Below are positions 25,779 through 38,589 of a stretch of 64,000 nt of DNA, piece after piece. A program made the position numbers and the translations under genes. Numbering within the stretch: the first letter of the stretch is position 1; each line of letters opens with the position of its first letter. The stretch lies in contig JAPXFQ010002814.1 in the NCBI GenBank assembly GCA_028564705.1, positions 2,108,001-2,172,000 of the forward strand. Direction: 5' to 3'. Under the pieces are notes generated by a model, which saw only the letters and a program-made list of their open reading frames with translations, was not told the origin of the DNA and ran no database searches. The stretch comes from Apricaphanius iberus (taxonomy: Eukaryota; Chordata; Actinopteri; Cyprinodontiformes; Aphaniidae).

Positions 25779-26125
25779 TGTTTCTTGTTGTCTTAAAAAT
25801 TTATAGTCTCTCATCCAAGAAGCTTCTTCAGTTTTGAAAAGACTAGATTGGGAGTATCAGATTAATAGGTATAAAGTTTGTGTCATTAAGGCTCACTAAT
25901 GAGGCTATACTTATTCCTATCAAGGTTATGAAGGTTATATAAACTCTAAAGGCTAAACAATCCTGGTAAGGTAAATGTTGTTAGCAATGAAAATTACCCT
26001 AATTAATAAATTATGCGCTTTAAAAATGATTCCCCCTTATCCAGTCTTTTCAGAAATGAAGAAGACTCTTGGATGAGAGCTTCAAAAACGTAAAGAAAAG
26101 TCCATTTGCATTCAAGCTTATCGTG
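25779..26125. repeat. Inverted-repeat remnant, possibly Penelope-like
   Basis: Two inverted blocks face each other. The left (about 25,800-25,850) contains CTCTCATCCAAGAAGCTTCT, and the right (about 26,046-26,100), reverse complemented, contains CTCTCATCCAAGAGTCTTCT. Each is followed inward by GAAAAGACT. The word pair TTGGATGAGAG plus GAAACGTCTTCAA-like text is familiar from Penelope-like retroelements in fish, but no protein-coding part is present. Confidence 0.35.
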
Positions 26126-26285
26126 CCTTGGCTGACTGATAGTCTACGCTTACGCAACACCTCAGTCATAAGGCTACCATGAGTCCATCATAGTTTTTCA
26201 AGTCTGTAACATATATTTTTTATTTACTTTTATCCATCATCTCATTAACTCAACGAGATCAGCCAGGTCTATTAATTTACAGCTA

Positions 26286-26929
26286 CACTTGTTGGGTGAA
26301 CATAAAATTATGTAAATCATTTCCACCCAACTGATTTGGGTTGATTTATCAATAATGAATTTTGTTGAGTGAGCTAAATGTACAAAATGCTAACCTAATA
26401 CATTTAGCTTGCTATAAGGCACAAAAATAAACAGGAGGGGATGGGACTCAAACTCAGAAAAGGGCCTCTGTTTTCTAAGCTGCTGCACTAACCACTTTGC
26501 TACACAATCACTCAGAAAATGTGTATATAACAAAATGAATGACTTAATTTCCAGTGTTAATTAAACATGATTATAAGGATTTCAGTAATACAATTCCTTC
26601 ACTTTTTTCACTCAAAAAGGGAATTGGCAGGTATTTATAATATATTTTTTTTGTTAACACTGGAAATGAAGTCAAATATATTATATACAAAATTTCTAAC
26701 TTATTGTGAAGCAAAGTGTTTAGTGCAGCTGTTCACAAAACAGGCCCTTTTCTGATTTTGAGTCCCATTCCCTGCTGTTTATTTTTGTGCCTTATAGCAA
26801 CCTAAATGTATTAGGTTGACCCAACATGTTTACATTTAGTTAACTCAACAAAATTCATTATTGATAAATCAACCCAAATCAATAGGGCGGAAATTATTTA
26901 CATAATTTTATTATGTTCATCCGACAAGT
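26286..26929. mobile_element. Palindromic fold-back element, about 640 bp
   Basis: Two arms of roughly 275 bp (about 26,286-26,560 and 26,652-26,929) are diverged inverted copies around a spacer of about 90 bp. Examples are ACTTGTTGGGTGAACATAAA on the left and ACTTGTCGGATGAACATAAT on the reverse-complemented right. Shared inner blocks include TTGATTTATCAATAATGAAT and TTATAGCAA/TTGCTATAAGGCACAAAAA. There is no coding content. It looks like a long-TIR MITE, or two copies inserted tail to tail. No clear target duplication. Confidence 0.7.
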
Positions 26930-28125
26930 ATTTTTTTTGTGTACTTCTTGGTAGATTAATTAGAATATGGTATTTTGCAGGGTCCAGCTCTGCTTCTGCT
27001 ACTTTTTAATTTAAAGATAGTCTGAGATTTCCCTTAATTCAGTTTTTGTGCTGGTCTTTGTTCTCTATGTTCTCTCTTTAAAACTGTAATCTGACCTTTG
27101 GGATAATTTGTTAAATTTATCAGTAACAATCAAACACTGATGTCAAGATTTCAACCTTGAAGGGCACACTAAAGGGCTAAAGGACTCCTATTTACAACCT
27201 GGGTGCAGTCAGGGTGCATTCATCTTCTGACAATAGAAAAAATTATGAAACACTAATGTCTAAATTAAGTAACAGTTAACTAACTAAAAAAAAGAAAACA
27301 AAGACTTGTCATTCTCTTCTTTCTCCTTTATTAAATGAGGTTTGACATCCTGTGAACTTCATCTAAAAACAACAAAAACACCCGCGGATGTCTTACAAAG
27401 ACTGAAAAGATTAGAGGTTGAACACAGAGCTAAATACTTCAAGGAACGCATGAGGCCACCTTAATCACTGATAACTAGAAGCTAATTTGTGTGCTATACA
27501 GATAATCTAAAATATCTTCTGGTTCAAAAGTAATTCAACCTCCTGCGGTATATTTTTTTTTAGCTGAAAAAAAAAGGTTACAAATCGTACTCTTGCCTAT
27601 TTGTTGTCATCCGAAGTATAAGTTAAAACTCCTAATTCCTGATTCATTTTATTTCCATTTTCATTCAAATAAAATCTACAAGGTATCTGCCTTAATGGAG
27701 CCACAACACTTAAAAAAACAACAGGAATTATTGCTTTGATAAATTCTGACGTCTCAGGATCTCTCCGTGGCACGCGATGCACGAAGCTCAGTTTCTGTTT
27801 CTGTCGTGTGGGTTGTTATTCAGTCATTTAGTATGATTAATATTATGATGATTAATAAAGAGCCTTAACTTATTTTACTGGCTTTTATCAGTGTATCAGA
27901 TTGAAGTTCAAAGTCCCTGTATGTGTTTTGTTTACATTAGGAAGTATATTTTATTACGGCTTTAATAAAAGTGATACACAAAAACAGTGAAGATATCAAA
28001 CTCACTTACTTGTGAAACTTCTTAGTAACACACATAAAAATACAGAAGCCAGAACTTTATCAAGGACAATTAGCCATATGAAAAATGGCTATATAAATAT
28101 AAATTTTTAAGCTGAAGCTCACAAA
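26930..28125. other. Unrecognised non-coding stretch
   Basis: AT-rich, with runs of A and T and no supported gene or repeat ends. Confidence 0.4.
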
Positions 28126-28129
28126 TAAC

Positions 28130-28445
28130 ATGCGCGGGTCTTTCTCTGCCGGGTGTTTTAAACACTAGCGGATCATGATTGGCTAGACATCGTCAACGTT
28201 GGGCGACGTCACTACAGTGAGAAGCTCTGGTTGGTTTGCGCACTGCGTCAGCTAGCTGAACTTCTGTTTTGCTTGCGTTTGCTACACTGCCGCTTGAAAC
28301 GCAAATAACGCTTGAAAAGTTGACAGAGCCAACGCACACAATGCAACGCAAAGAGTGACGGACCTCTGACGGACTCAACCATAGACTTTACATGCAATCT
28401 TGACGCAACTGACGCTGACGTTTGGGGTTGTGTGAACACACCATA
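28130..28445. mobile_element. Harbinger-like element end fragment
   Basis: A GC-richer island with repeated TTGACGC/GACGCTGACG words. It ends GTTGTGTGAACACACCATAA, similar in style to the right terminus of the element at 28,925-29,917. Only one end is seen, so this is probably a truncated relative. Confidence 0.4.
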
Positions 28446-28534
28446 AGCCTATCTAAAACCATTTTTGCAATATCACTTAAGGTAGTAGGACTTAAATTGT
28501 TTGTCCAATTGTAAAATATGATATAAACAACAAT

Positions 28535-30015
28535 AGGCTTGTTTGGTATCTGTTCCCTCCCATTCATTCGTCCACGCACCAACTGCATGACAGAGCTTTT
28601 TCTGAAGCGTGGTGCCTTTAGGGTTCTCATATCTTAGGTGTACAGTATTTCAAGCAATTCTGAACTCTCTGGTTCAAGACCTTTAGCTTGACTGGACAAT
28701 AAGACAGACACAAGAAGAAGCCACATAAAGAGTAGAACTTAAATTGTTTTTCCATATATAAATAAGATGTAAACCCAACGCTTTGTTTGGTTTTTAGTCT
28801 TTTTGAGTTTGAACCATAGGCTTGTTTGGTGTACGCTCTGTTCCCTCCCACACATTTGTCCATTCACTGACTGCATGACAGAGTTATTTCTGAAGTGTGC
28901 TGCCCTCAGGGTTCTCATATCTTACTGTACGTACACACCAAAAGCGAATTAAGCAAGCGGCGAGTCAGGTGTACATGTTATGTCAATGGAGGAGCGCGTT
29001 GAAGCGAGGCAGGGGGTCCCGCTTCAAATAAGAAGCAGATCTGCGTCGCAAAAAAGCTTTTCTGCCTGATTCGAGCAGAGGATTTGTACGAATGAGGCGT
29101 TTGCAGCGCGTCAAAAAGTCTGCTCAAGTTGAAAATCTCTTAACTCCAGCTTCAATTTGCACCGTGCCAACCAATCAGGGGACAGAGTTTCAGTGAGGCT
29201 GTGACTGTCATGGAGTCACAGCCTCACCAGGACATGGACGAAATACTGATAAACATCATGGCTAATCACCCCGAGCTACATGACACAAGCTGTTTTTTGA
29301 AACGGCCTCCTCACCTGGTTTCCTGGTTGCAGCTCCCTCACCACTTCCCACGCTGCTCAAATTTTATAAACTTTTACAAGCCGCAGACAGATATACAACT
29401 GCTCAGAAATGTAGTTGATGTGTCGGCAGGCGAAGCTTGGACCTTCATGGCACAAACTGGGCGAGCAGGTCACGTTTTCCAGGCGGCAAGGAGCCGGTGT
29501 TTATTAGAGGGTGCTCGCTGCTGTTTATGGATCCCTCCGCCGTAGTTAGACTGTATCTGTTGCTCACCAAACCCCCAGTGCAGCGGTCCCCGGTCTACCG
29601 GAGGCCAGGCCGAACACGTAATCCACTCTGTCCTCCGTCAGATCGGAGACCATAATCCACTATAATTCACTGCGAGCTGCGCTCTAGCCCCAGCTCTGCT
29701 GAAGCCCGGGCCGAAAACACAGTCCTCCATCAGCTCGGTCCATAATCCAATGGCAGCTGCACTCTGGCCCCAGCTCTGCTGAAGGTCAGTTTGCGCGTGA
29801 AAATACCATATTTGAAGCGCGTCCAGTTCGCTTTGTACACGTTTCAAGGTGCGAATGTTCAAGCATCCAGCTGGGGGGCATGTGACGCGTTTTGACGCTT
29901 TTGGTGTGGACACAGCGTCAGGTGTACAGTATTTTAAGCATTTCTGAACTCTCTGGTCCAAGACGTTTAGCTTGACTGGGTAGAAAGATAGACACAAAAA
30001 GAAGCCATGTACCAT
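28535..30015. repeat. Local tandem duplication (about 285-bp unit)
   Basis: Copy 1 runs from about 28,535 (GGCTTGTTTGGTATCTGTTC) through GGTTCTCATATCTTAGGTG to about 28,740. Copy 2 starts near 28,820 (GGCTTGTTTGGTGTACGCTC), reaches GGTTCTCATATCTTA at 28,924, and continues only after the 993-bp insertion, at 29,918-30,010 (GGTGTACAGTATTTTAAGCA). The copies differ at scattered bases, so the duplication is older than the insertion. Confidence 0.75.
28925..29917 (+). mobile_element. PIF/Harbinger-like element, 993 bp
   Basis: The left end CTGTACGTACACACCAAAAG and the reverse-complemented right end CGCTGTGTCCACACCAAAAG share the core ACACCAAAAGCG. TTA precedes the element and TCA follows it, a 3-bp duplication with one change. 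The neighbouring tandem copy shows the unfilled site (ATCTTAGGTG). An open frame at 29,210-29,545 includes MDEILINIMANHPELHDTS, resembling the start of the Myb/MADF-like second protein of Harbinger elements, then loses similarity. It is therefore a decayed or non-autonomous copy and not a host gene. Confidence 0.75.
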
Positions 30016-30517
30016 CCCTATATCATCTTCCTTGTTCATCCATTGGTTAAGTTAAAGATAAAGTGCTGGATGAAGCTAATAATAATTTAGAATTAAATGT
30101 GAATACTGAGAAATGGTAATTTTCCAAGGAATTAATTGCGTTGCAAAAATAAAAACGCTTGCCTTAAGAAAAATATAACAAACAGTGAAGATGGTTTACT
30201 TCTCTCCTCCAAAGACCAGGGAGTCATAGACAACTTCTAAAGGCTGTTTCAGGTTGGCAAATCGTTATCTATATTTAGCAAAGAAAAACATTTAGAAAAC
30301 CAGACTTTATTGAGGCCAGAGGTTCTCTCTAAATTGAATCACATTTTTTTTTTTAAAGTCAAGGTTGGTGAACCCAAAATATTTTAAATAATGTTTAAAA
30401 TTAGACAGCTTTCCATGAACATCTTTTCACCTTTTAGGCACAATTTAATCTTATTTGGATTGAATCCGTAATAATCTTTACTATTTCTATTCAACAAAAT
30501 TTGCTTGGAGGAGTTGA

Positions 30518-30690
30518 AGCTGCACAGTGGTGCAGTTGGTAGCACTGTTAGCTTGCAATAAGAAAGTCCTGGGAAGGGATGGGAATGGGGTTCAAGTGGG
30601 GTCATTTTTTTATCTGTAATACAATTTGAGTTGCAATATATGTATGATACATATTTTATGAACAAAGTCTATTGATTGACTGATTGATAG
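30518..30690 (+). mobile_element. SINE-like head fused to an L2-type tail
   Basis: The start GTGGTGCAGTTGGTAGCACT is tRNA-like, as at 44,977. From 30,562 the text GGGAAGGGATGGGAATGGGG through CTATTGATTGACTGATTGAT matches the 3' end of the L2 fragment at 13,795-13,904. This may be a chance junction of two fragments or a composite element. Confidence 0.5.
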
Positions 30691-30906
30691 AAGAAGCTGC
30701 AGCAGTAAGGGCATGTAAAGAGAGCGGACATGGTAGTTAGAAATGGAAATTTTCCAAAAGTTAAGTAATGTTTGGATGAATTTGTCCAACTAACTCATTC
30801 TTAGATACGTTTGTCCAACTGCTAATAACAACTTATAGTCATGCTTGAAATGCAGGGATGAAAAAATACACAGCAGGTCTGATGAAAATAAAAGGAACAG
30901 GAACTT

Positions 30907-31210
30907 AGGACGGCTGTAACTCAGTGGTAGAGTGGCCTGGTACATGGAAATCATGAGTTTGATTCCAGCTTCCGCCTCCTACATATCGTTGTGTCCTTGG
31001 ACAAGACACTTCATCTACCTTGCCTACTGGTCTTGGAATTGGTGCCAGTGTTCAGCAGACTCGTCTCTGTCAGTGCGCCCAAGGGCAGCTATGGCTACAA
31101 TGTAGCTTACCATCACCAGTGTGTGAATGTGTGCATCAATGGGGAAAATTAATGTAGTGTGAAGCACTTTGGGGTCCTCTGGTGTAGGTAAAGCTCTATA
31201 CAAGTACAGG
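30907..31210 (+). mobile_element. tRNA-derived SINE
   Basis: The head carries pol III promoter-like boxes: GTAACTCAGTGGTAGAGTGG (box A region) and GAGTTTGATTCCAG (box B). The body (GTTGTGTCCTTGGACAAGAC, CCATCACCAGTGTGTGAATG) is shared with the copy at 43,983-44,233. The tail AAGCACTTTGGGGTCCTCTG resembles LINE L2 3' ends, the usual sign that a SINE borrows LINE machinery. Confidence 0.75.
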
Positions 31211-31400
31211 CCACTTTGACCATTTACAAGTGGAGACTTTCATGTGAAAATCATGAAAGTGGGAAGACAACAGTTGACAAGATAATTTCAAGAACTGTAA
31301 AAAGTCAAGCAGGGTGAACAGTGGTGGAGCAACATTGGGATCTTTACATACAGAGCAAAAATCTGTGCTTAAGGTGCATAACAAGACAGTTAATCTCCAG

Positions 31401-32105
31401 CAGTGTTGGGCAAGTTACAAAGAAATTGTAATATATTTCACATTACTAGTTACGATGTCAAAAATGTAATATGTTTGCATTACATATTACTGCCTTAAAA
31501 ATGTAACTGGGTTACACGACTTTAAGTTACTTTTGGCTAATTTTTTAAAATATCTAACACGACTTCTAAGCACCGTAACTTATCAATTTACATTTTACAC
31601 AAGCGTCACACAACAAATACTGTATTTTTAGGACTATTTTATTAAAATTAAGTCTCAAGTTCCTTTGCATTCCATCTATTTCATGGTAATGCTTGTTAAA
31701 TCTAATCAAAAGAAGGTGCTGAAAGTGTTCATCACAAAGATGCTTGACAAAGATGAGACTCCGATGTCTGAAGTCTTACAACAGATGGTTAGGAACACAG
31801 TGTAAATAATGCCGCTGTTTAAATGTACAGTCGATCTTTTCCTCAGCCGTCCTGATTCTTTGATGTTTTAGTTTTGAGCAACAGGAAGTGCATCTTGTTC
31901 TTTGGTATCCAACTTGATTTGTTCTGTTTCATTAGATGGCCAGAAAAAACGATTTAAAAGGCATTTGTAATTTGAGTTACTGAAATTGTAACTAGTAATA
32001 TATTGCTGTATATTTTGTAAGTAATGCATTACACTACTCAGTCACTGAAAAAAGTAATATATTCCTGTAATTAATTACTTTTGTAATGCATTACTCCCAA
32101 CACTG
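31401..32105. mobile_element. hAT-like MITE, 705 bp
   Basis: The ends are CAGTGTTGGG and CCCAACACTG, with AAGTTAC/GTAATGCATTAC-rich subterminal sequence. TCCAG stands directly outside each end (31,396-31,400 and 32,106-32,110), a perfect 5-bp target duplication. No coding capacity. This is a very common fish family type, and the intact ends and duplication suggest a moderately young insertion. Confidence 0.8.
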
Positions 32106-32110
32106 TCCAG

Positions 32111-34675
32111 GAGTACAAAGAGTTGATGTGAGCAGGGACTTCATTACTGGTTTTGTCTGGGTGTGAAACTTGGCAAAACAGAAGAGATGATCCAATGGTA
32201 TCTATGTTTTATGATAAATGTCACAATAAATCTCTGTTGGGTACTTAACACCGGATCTTATTGGATTATTCTATTGTTTTTTAGATCAATTCACAGCTGT
32301 GTCCATTTGTAGCTTTCACATGAACTTTATCCTGATCTACTTTCTATTACAAGAGTGCTTTTCAACACTCATCTGTCAGAATTAGATAATTCCACAGTGA
32401 CGCACAAAAAAAGCCTTCTTTTGTCAGGCAGGATTGACTTTGCACCTTATGCCTTTGTCCATTCAAGTTTTCATAATAGATGCCAAAAGAGGATTCAGCT
32501 TTCCAAAAGCTTATTTTAAGATTTGAAAGTTACATCAAATAATAAAGGTTTTATACTGTGGCTAAAGTTTGGAATATTCTTGTTTTTACAGTGGTATTGT
32601 TTGTCTTTAACATTTGCAAATAAGACAAAAACAATCCATAATTTGGTGGTGGGTATAGCTTGTTTGTTTAAGAAAATGCAAGGTTTGCAGAAAATGTATT
32701 GACTGACTGCAAATTTTAAGGACATGAAATTCCTGAGTGATGAGGCTAAAACAGTCCGATGCTGTACACATTGTACGAAGAGTTTTGAAAATGTGACACT
32801 TGGTTGGATACATGATTGCTAGTGGCTTAAAGAAAAACTGTAACATGGATTTTAAGCAAAAGCCTGATCTACATTTACAATTCTCCACACAGTTTATAAG
32901 TTCGACTTTTTCATATGGATATAAAAGCAGTTCACAAATGTATTATTACATGACTCACATAATTGAATAAAAAAATAAGGGAAAAACATTTTTTAGCTGC
33001 CATCAACAGGGTGTGACCAACAAGGAAGTTTATACTTTGACTGCTGTGACGCACATTAAGGCATGGGAAAGAGCAGAAAGCCTGCTGCTTTTCTTCATGA
33101 CTCTATAATGATGATTGGACTCTAAAAATGTTTCTATCTATTATTCTTTGCGTATGCCTGACCAGGATTTTAAGATAAAAAGCAAACACCAAGATTTTCT
33201 TGTTCTGCAGGTCTCGGCACGCCCAGTAATAATTAGGTGTCCTTTTGTTATAGGATGAAACCTGGGCAGAGGTAGGTTTAAAGTATGAAGTACATCTAAT
33301 TATAACCTGTTTAAAGGTCAAACATATTTCCCATTAGTTATCATCAGAGAGTCACAACAGTGCTTACCAAAAGGCATATTTTCAAATTAAGTACTTGGAT
33401 TTAGTCTTTTTATATACAGGTTACAGGTTTTAATTAGTCTATTGTACTTCTATGAAACAACATAATCCTATTCAGTGTTTTATTTCTGCAAGTATTTTAG
33501 ATGAACAACGTTTATGTAACAACTGTCTTACTTACTTAAATAGTTTTGACATATTGGATTGTAATTTCCAGCAATGATCTTTGTGTGCAACCTTTTGCAT
33601 CAGACATAATAAGTTTAATTATCTTTTGTATACTTTATTCTCCAAACCAATTTATAAACACTTAGGTGATTTATTTAATTGTTTCAAGACAAATTTCATG
33701 CATAAGTCCTGTGCATTCTTCTTCATGTCTAAGTGACCTTACATTACTTTCAAAGGAATATCATTTTGGTGTCACATCTCATTTTTTGTTCCTTACATGG
33801 TTTTTAAAATAGTGTAAACTTGTCGCTCTGTAACAAAAAAATATACAGATTATTCCCCATCTTTCCTAAAACTATCAAAATAATTTAACATTTGTGAGCC
33901 TAAGCAATAAACAGTGAATAAATTAATATCATGAGAGATCACTTTTCCTCTAAAGTTTCAATGTAATTTTCAAATTCCTGTTTTTCTAGGGTGTCAAATT
34001 CAATAAGGAAATCAAGGCACAGAGAGTTACTCTGTCACATTCTCAATAAGAATATGTTCAAACATTCCTCTTTCAAACCTAACTACGATGTAACAAATGT
34101 GACAGACTAAGTGAAAATGAAAGCTACAGGACATGTATTGTATAGCAGAATAAAATAAAATAAAAAGAATGTCACACTTAAAAACGTTGTGGAAGTTAAA
34201 ATGGAAAGTGGGGATAAGTATGGCACTGGCAAGATGATTGAGCCTCTGTTTATTTTATAAAACATGCTTATTTTCATTGCACAGGAAGGCTTAGCAATGG
34301 CTGTTACATAAAAACATGCTCAGAAGTTTATTATTTCGAATGATATCTCCACTCCACAACATAAATTAAATTTCCAATTATTCTTTCATGATAAAAAATA
34401 TTTTGCTAAAGTTACATGACATATCAGATCCCACTGTCATGGAGTGGAATATTGCAAATGCAAAGGCCTGCTTGGATGCAATTTATGGTAGGATGTTAAA
34501 TTTCAAGTGCCGTACCTGCAGTATTCATTCATAGGTTTGCAATTACAGGTTTTCTAGATATCATGCAGCTTAAAGACATATTTAAGGTCACGAATACGAG
34601 CAGTTAATATGTCTTTGCTTCCTAGGTTGGCTCTATCAACTGTAGGAGTCTCTGCTCAGCACACGGACTTACTGT
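32111..34675. other. Unrecognised non-coding stretch
   Basis: AT-rich. The open frames of 60-93 codons on the minus strand (around 32,516-32,888 and 33,103-33,321) overlap each other and have no recognisable domain. Confidence 0.4.
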
Positions 34676-34680
34676 ATCTA

Positions 34681-35113
34681 ATCCAATCCAGTTTATTTAT
34701 AAAGCACTATTAAAAACAATAGTGTTAACCAAAGTGCTGTACAACACATAAAGTAAATAGCACACAGTCCAGCAATTCCAGTGAAAATTGGCTCAAAAAC
34801 AACAGAATAAAAAAGAGCCTTAAGACGAATCAGACTTTTAACAACTTAAGAATAGGTTGGTACATAGTTTTTGGCCTATAACCAAGAAGGCTCTGTCACC
34901 TCTAAGAGCACGTCAGGTCTTTGGAACAACAAGCAGATCCATTTCTGCCGACCTAAGGGAACATGAAGGGACATATATCTTTAACAGGTCATCCATATAA
35001 CAAGGGGCGAAACCATGTAATCATTTAAAAGCAAATAAAAGTACTTTAAATGAAACCCGATACTGAACAGGCAGCCAATGCAGGGGTGACAAGATTGGAG
35101 AAGTGTGACTTTT
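34681..35113 (-). mobile_element. LINE 3' end remnant, reverse orientation
   Basis: CCAATCCAGTTTATTTATAA and AAAGTGCTGTACAA are typical of the reverse-complemented tail of fish L2/Rex-type LINEs. AATGAAACCCGATACTGAAC and AGGCAGCCAATGCAGGGG continue the same known repeat. No open frame remains. Confidence 0.55.
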
Positions 35114-35114
35114 C

Positions 35115-38100
35115 TAGTGAAAGTTAAATAACTAAGACGGAGATCTGTGCAAAAAAATCAACTCTCAGCAAATGTGTGGGAATAAAATATCACTAATGTC
35201 TCTCGTTATAGCCTAAAGTCAACCTTTTTTCCCTGATTAACCATGGTATTAGTTTTATTTTAAAATTATGCATGAATACCTGTTTGTCTATAAGCGTTTG
35301 ATTAGTTTATTATATTTCTTGCTCTGTATTATTTATCTTATGTGAATTTACCTTCTCATTACTACATTCATTTTAGATTATGTTTATGAAAGAACTGTCT
35401 TAGTCACTTCTTTTGTAATAACTTTATTGTTGGACTGTCATTACAAACAATGAGTCATTCAGTCCAATTATCTTTTGTATCTATAAGAGTGGACTGGACT
35501 ACAAAGACATTTATGATGGCTCAATTATGTAATTAAGAGCAGTAAAGGATAGTGTAAACTAGATAGCTGTGACGTGGACGACAAATTATAGATAAACATA
35601 TTTACAGATAGTGTAGACGGTGTTTAGGTAGTTTGTTTAGCTATGCTGTATATACACAGTGAGTTAAATTTAAATACAATTTATTAAGGATTTTTCTTAA
35701 CATTTTAAGCTGGAAACTATCAGTTTCACTATGTATGAGTTTGTGACACTGCTTAATTTTTTGTTGTTGTGATTTTATGTCGGATTGTCTTGCAAGTGTT
35801 GTTGCTTTGTTGGCCAGAAGGAGGAGACAAATATGTAATATGCTACGGGAGTAAACTTCAATGCAGTTTTAAACTTGTAAACTGACTCGGATTAGCTACT
35901 TTATATAATGCATGAAGATAAAGGCAACCACTCTTTTTTTTAAATGTTCATTAAAATGAATTGTCAGTTTCTCTACATGCACACACTTACTATACCAAGT
36001 ACAGGAAGATTCTTCTTCCCTGCTCATAAATAAGACTCACAAATATCTTAGAAGTTAATAATAATGTTAAATATAAGCCAGTTTCTTGGCAGAATTATAT
36101 ATGTTTGATGTGTGTTATAGGCCTGAAATATATTCAGAAATCAATGCAAAAACAGACACTGTAGCATTCCAGATAAAAATAGCATTCCTCATCAGTCCTC
36201 AACCCAATGACGCAGATACAAAAAAAGTCAATAGGAATGGAAGCTCCTTGCCAAGTTTTCTTTCCTGTCATCAAGTTGTCATGTAATGTATAATATATAG
36301 GTAATTGTTTAAGGTTTACAAAAAGTAGTAAACTAAACTCAAACTCTTGCAGTCGAATAAACGTTTTGAAGGCTGGACCTGCAAAATAAAAATTGAAATT
36401 GGACATAAAACTGGCTCAACAAAGAAGTATTTGGTTTATAAAGAGCATCAAAATAATATCTGATCCATAGCCTTAGACCTCTGAGCCCTAATCCCCTCCA
36501 GGGTTCCCTTCTCAATCCCTGACCCTGACTCTTTACGTCTTGCTTGTTCTGAAGAATAAATTTTTTCTATACTGGAAGGTTTCATCACTCAGAGTGGTGT
36601 AAAGTTTTAATAATGAACTTTATTCAAATATTAGATCAGCATAGCCATTTTAACACATTTTGTAAGATAGGAATAAGAGTCCAGGAACTGTGATGGGCAT
36701 GACTTGTACATTTGTTAACAGAGATGATTTGGGAATCTGATCAGAATCCCTCCTTGGCGCTGTAGTTTGGAGGTGTGTCAGGTACATCACGCAGGAAGGA
36801 GATACCAGGGCAAACTCTGCCCCTCCCCCACAATTCAATCTCTAATAAATGGAAAAGAATAGATTGATATATTTTCCCCCAACTTCCTGTTATCTGTTAA
36901 TTTGCATGAAGTTTACTTTAGATCTCGTCTAATTTACATTCCTCTTTCAATTTCTGTTTTATGAAAGATTTTTTATACAAATAGTTCTGCCTCGATTTCT
37001 TAGTAAAGACGGTATCTTCTCTAGAAGCTTTGTGACGACTAATGCGGGCATCAAGTTATTTTTGGAGAGTTCAACTATGAAAACAATTCTCAGCTGACAA
37101 ACAGTTTCAAAATAAAATAAAGAAATGTTCATGTACGGCTCCAAACACAAAAGCCTAATGACAGACATTCAGGTATTGCATGAATTTATCTATCAACCGT
37201 CTGATCGCTGTAGCAATGCCTTTGATGTGAGGAGCTAAAGGCGATGTTGTGTGGCGTTCTCATGGTTACCCTCTGCAATATTTGGCAGGTACAGTGTAGT
37301 TAGTTGTTGAACAGGAAGAATGCAGGTACTGCTCTTTTGTTACCTACCAATAACCTTTAAAATGAGGGTGCAAATACTCTAAATAATAACAGTGCTTCTG
37401 GTTTTCATCCAAATCAATATTGTGTGATGATAAACTGTGGAATATTGTCATTGATTCACATAGATTTTTGTGGGATAGTCTTGAGATCAGATGTAAAGAG
37501 ATAGAAAACCTCTTTAAAATCAAATAATAATTTTATAAACACCCCCAGAAGGGATTAACACTCATACAGTCATATTAGTAAATTAGTATTATTATTTTAT
37601 GGGATATATTACATTCTTCACCATCCTTAAACATATTTAAATACCATAAAGGGTTATTTAAGTCTTGGCAAGGCTTTTTTTTGGCAGTTCATACGTTTTT
37701 TTTAAGCAAACTGAACGATTAGTTCTAAGTATTTTCTGCTCTTTTGACAATTTCCATATTATTTTTCCAAATTAAACTGAATATTCAGCACATAATATGG
37801 GAACACAAAACATGTTGTATTATGGTTTTCTTTTTGCATGTGTATTTTTAAATCTGCTGTTGCATACAGCAGTCAAAGTTTTGCAATTTGCATATTTGAC
37901 TTTATGCAGCGAGGTGCAGCTACTGGCGCTCTTAATTCAGGAAGAACAGGTTTCCGGAAAATAAATATAACTTTGTTCTTGTTTTTCTTTTAGTTTTGCT
38001 CAAACTTATCGGTGAACCAAAGATTTTCTCAACATTTCAGACTGATAAAAGGGTGAGTGTTACCTAGTGCAATTCATGAATTTCAAGGCTTGCAATAAAC

Positions 38101-38585
38101 TACAGGTATTTGCAAGTGACTTCTAGATTTCTTGTCTGTCAGATTAAGCCTCTCTAGAAAATTTTAAGTGTTGAACTTGCAGGGCATTAATATTGATTTA
38201 GTGGTTCAGATCTGGCAATATCCTAAATCCTGAAGGATAGAACAGAAGAAAACAACATTGTGTGTAGGTGGGCATAGGTGGAGAAGAGAAGACGAGGAAC
38301 TGTGAGAACGTTTGTTGAACATCGTAGGCTGCCGTCGCTGCTGTTAAAAACGTGAAAAAGCACTGGTTTGCCCTGTTGACTGTTCAAATAGAGCTACTGA
38401 CAAAAGACTTTTACTTTTCTTTGGAGTTTCTAAAAAGGTTTTCTGCAAACGTGTTGCAGTGACCAAGAAATCCCTATATGGTGAGGGTGCATCATGTGTG
38501 CAACAGGATGTAGAAATGAAATAGTAGTAGTAGAAGAAATGCAAATAAAAAAAGAAAGTAGTGATTTCTAAATTCAGTGTGACTT
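35115..38585. other. Unrecognised non-coding stretch
   Basis: AT-rich sequence with no supported exon or repeat boundary. The short frames at 36,086-36,286 (plus) and 36,134-36,406 (minus) overlap and have no domain. Confidence 0.4.
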
Positions 38586-38589
38586 ATAT

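Noticed and set aside
29201..29545. 114-codon frame as a host gene
   Set aside because: It lies wholly inside the Harbinger-like element and its only recognisable part matches that element type.
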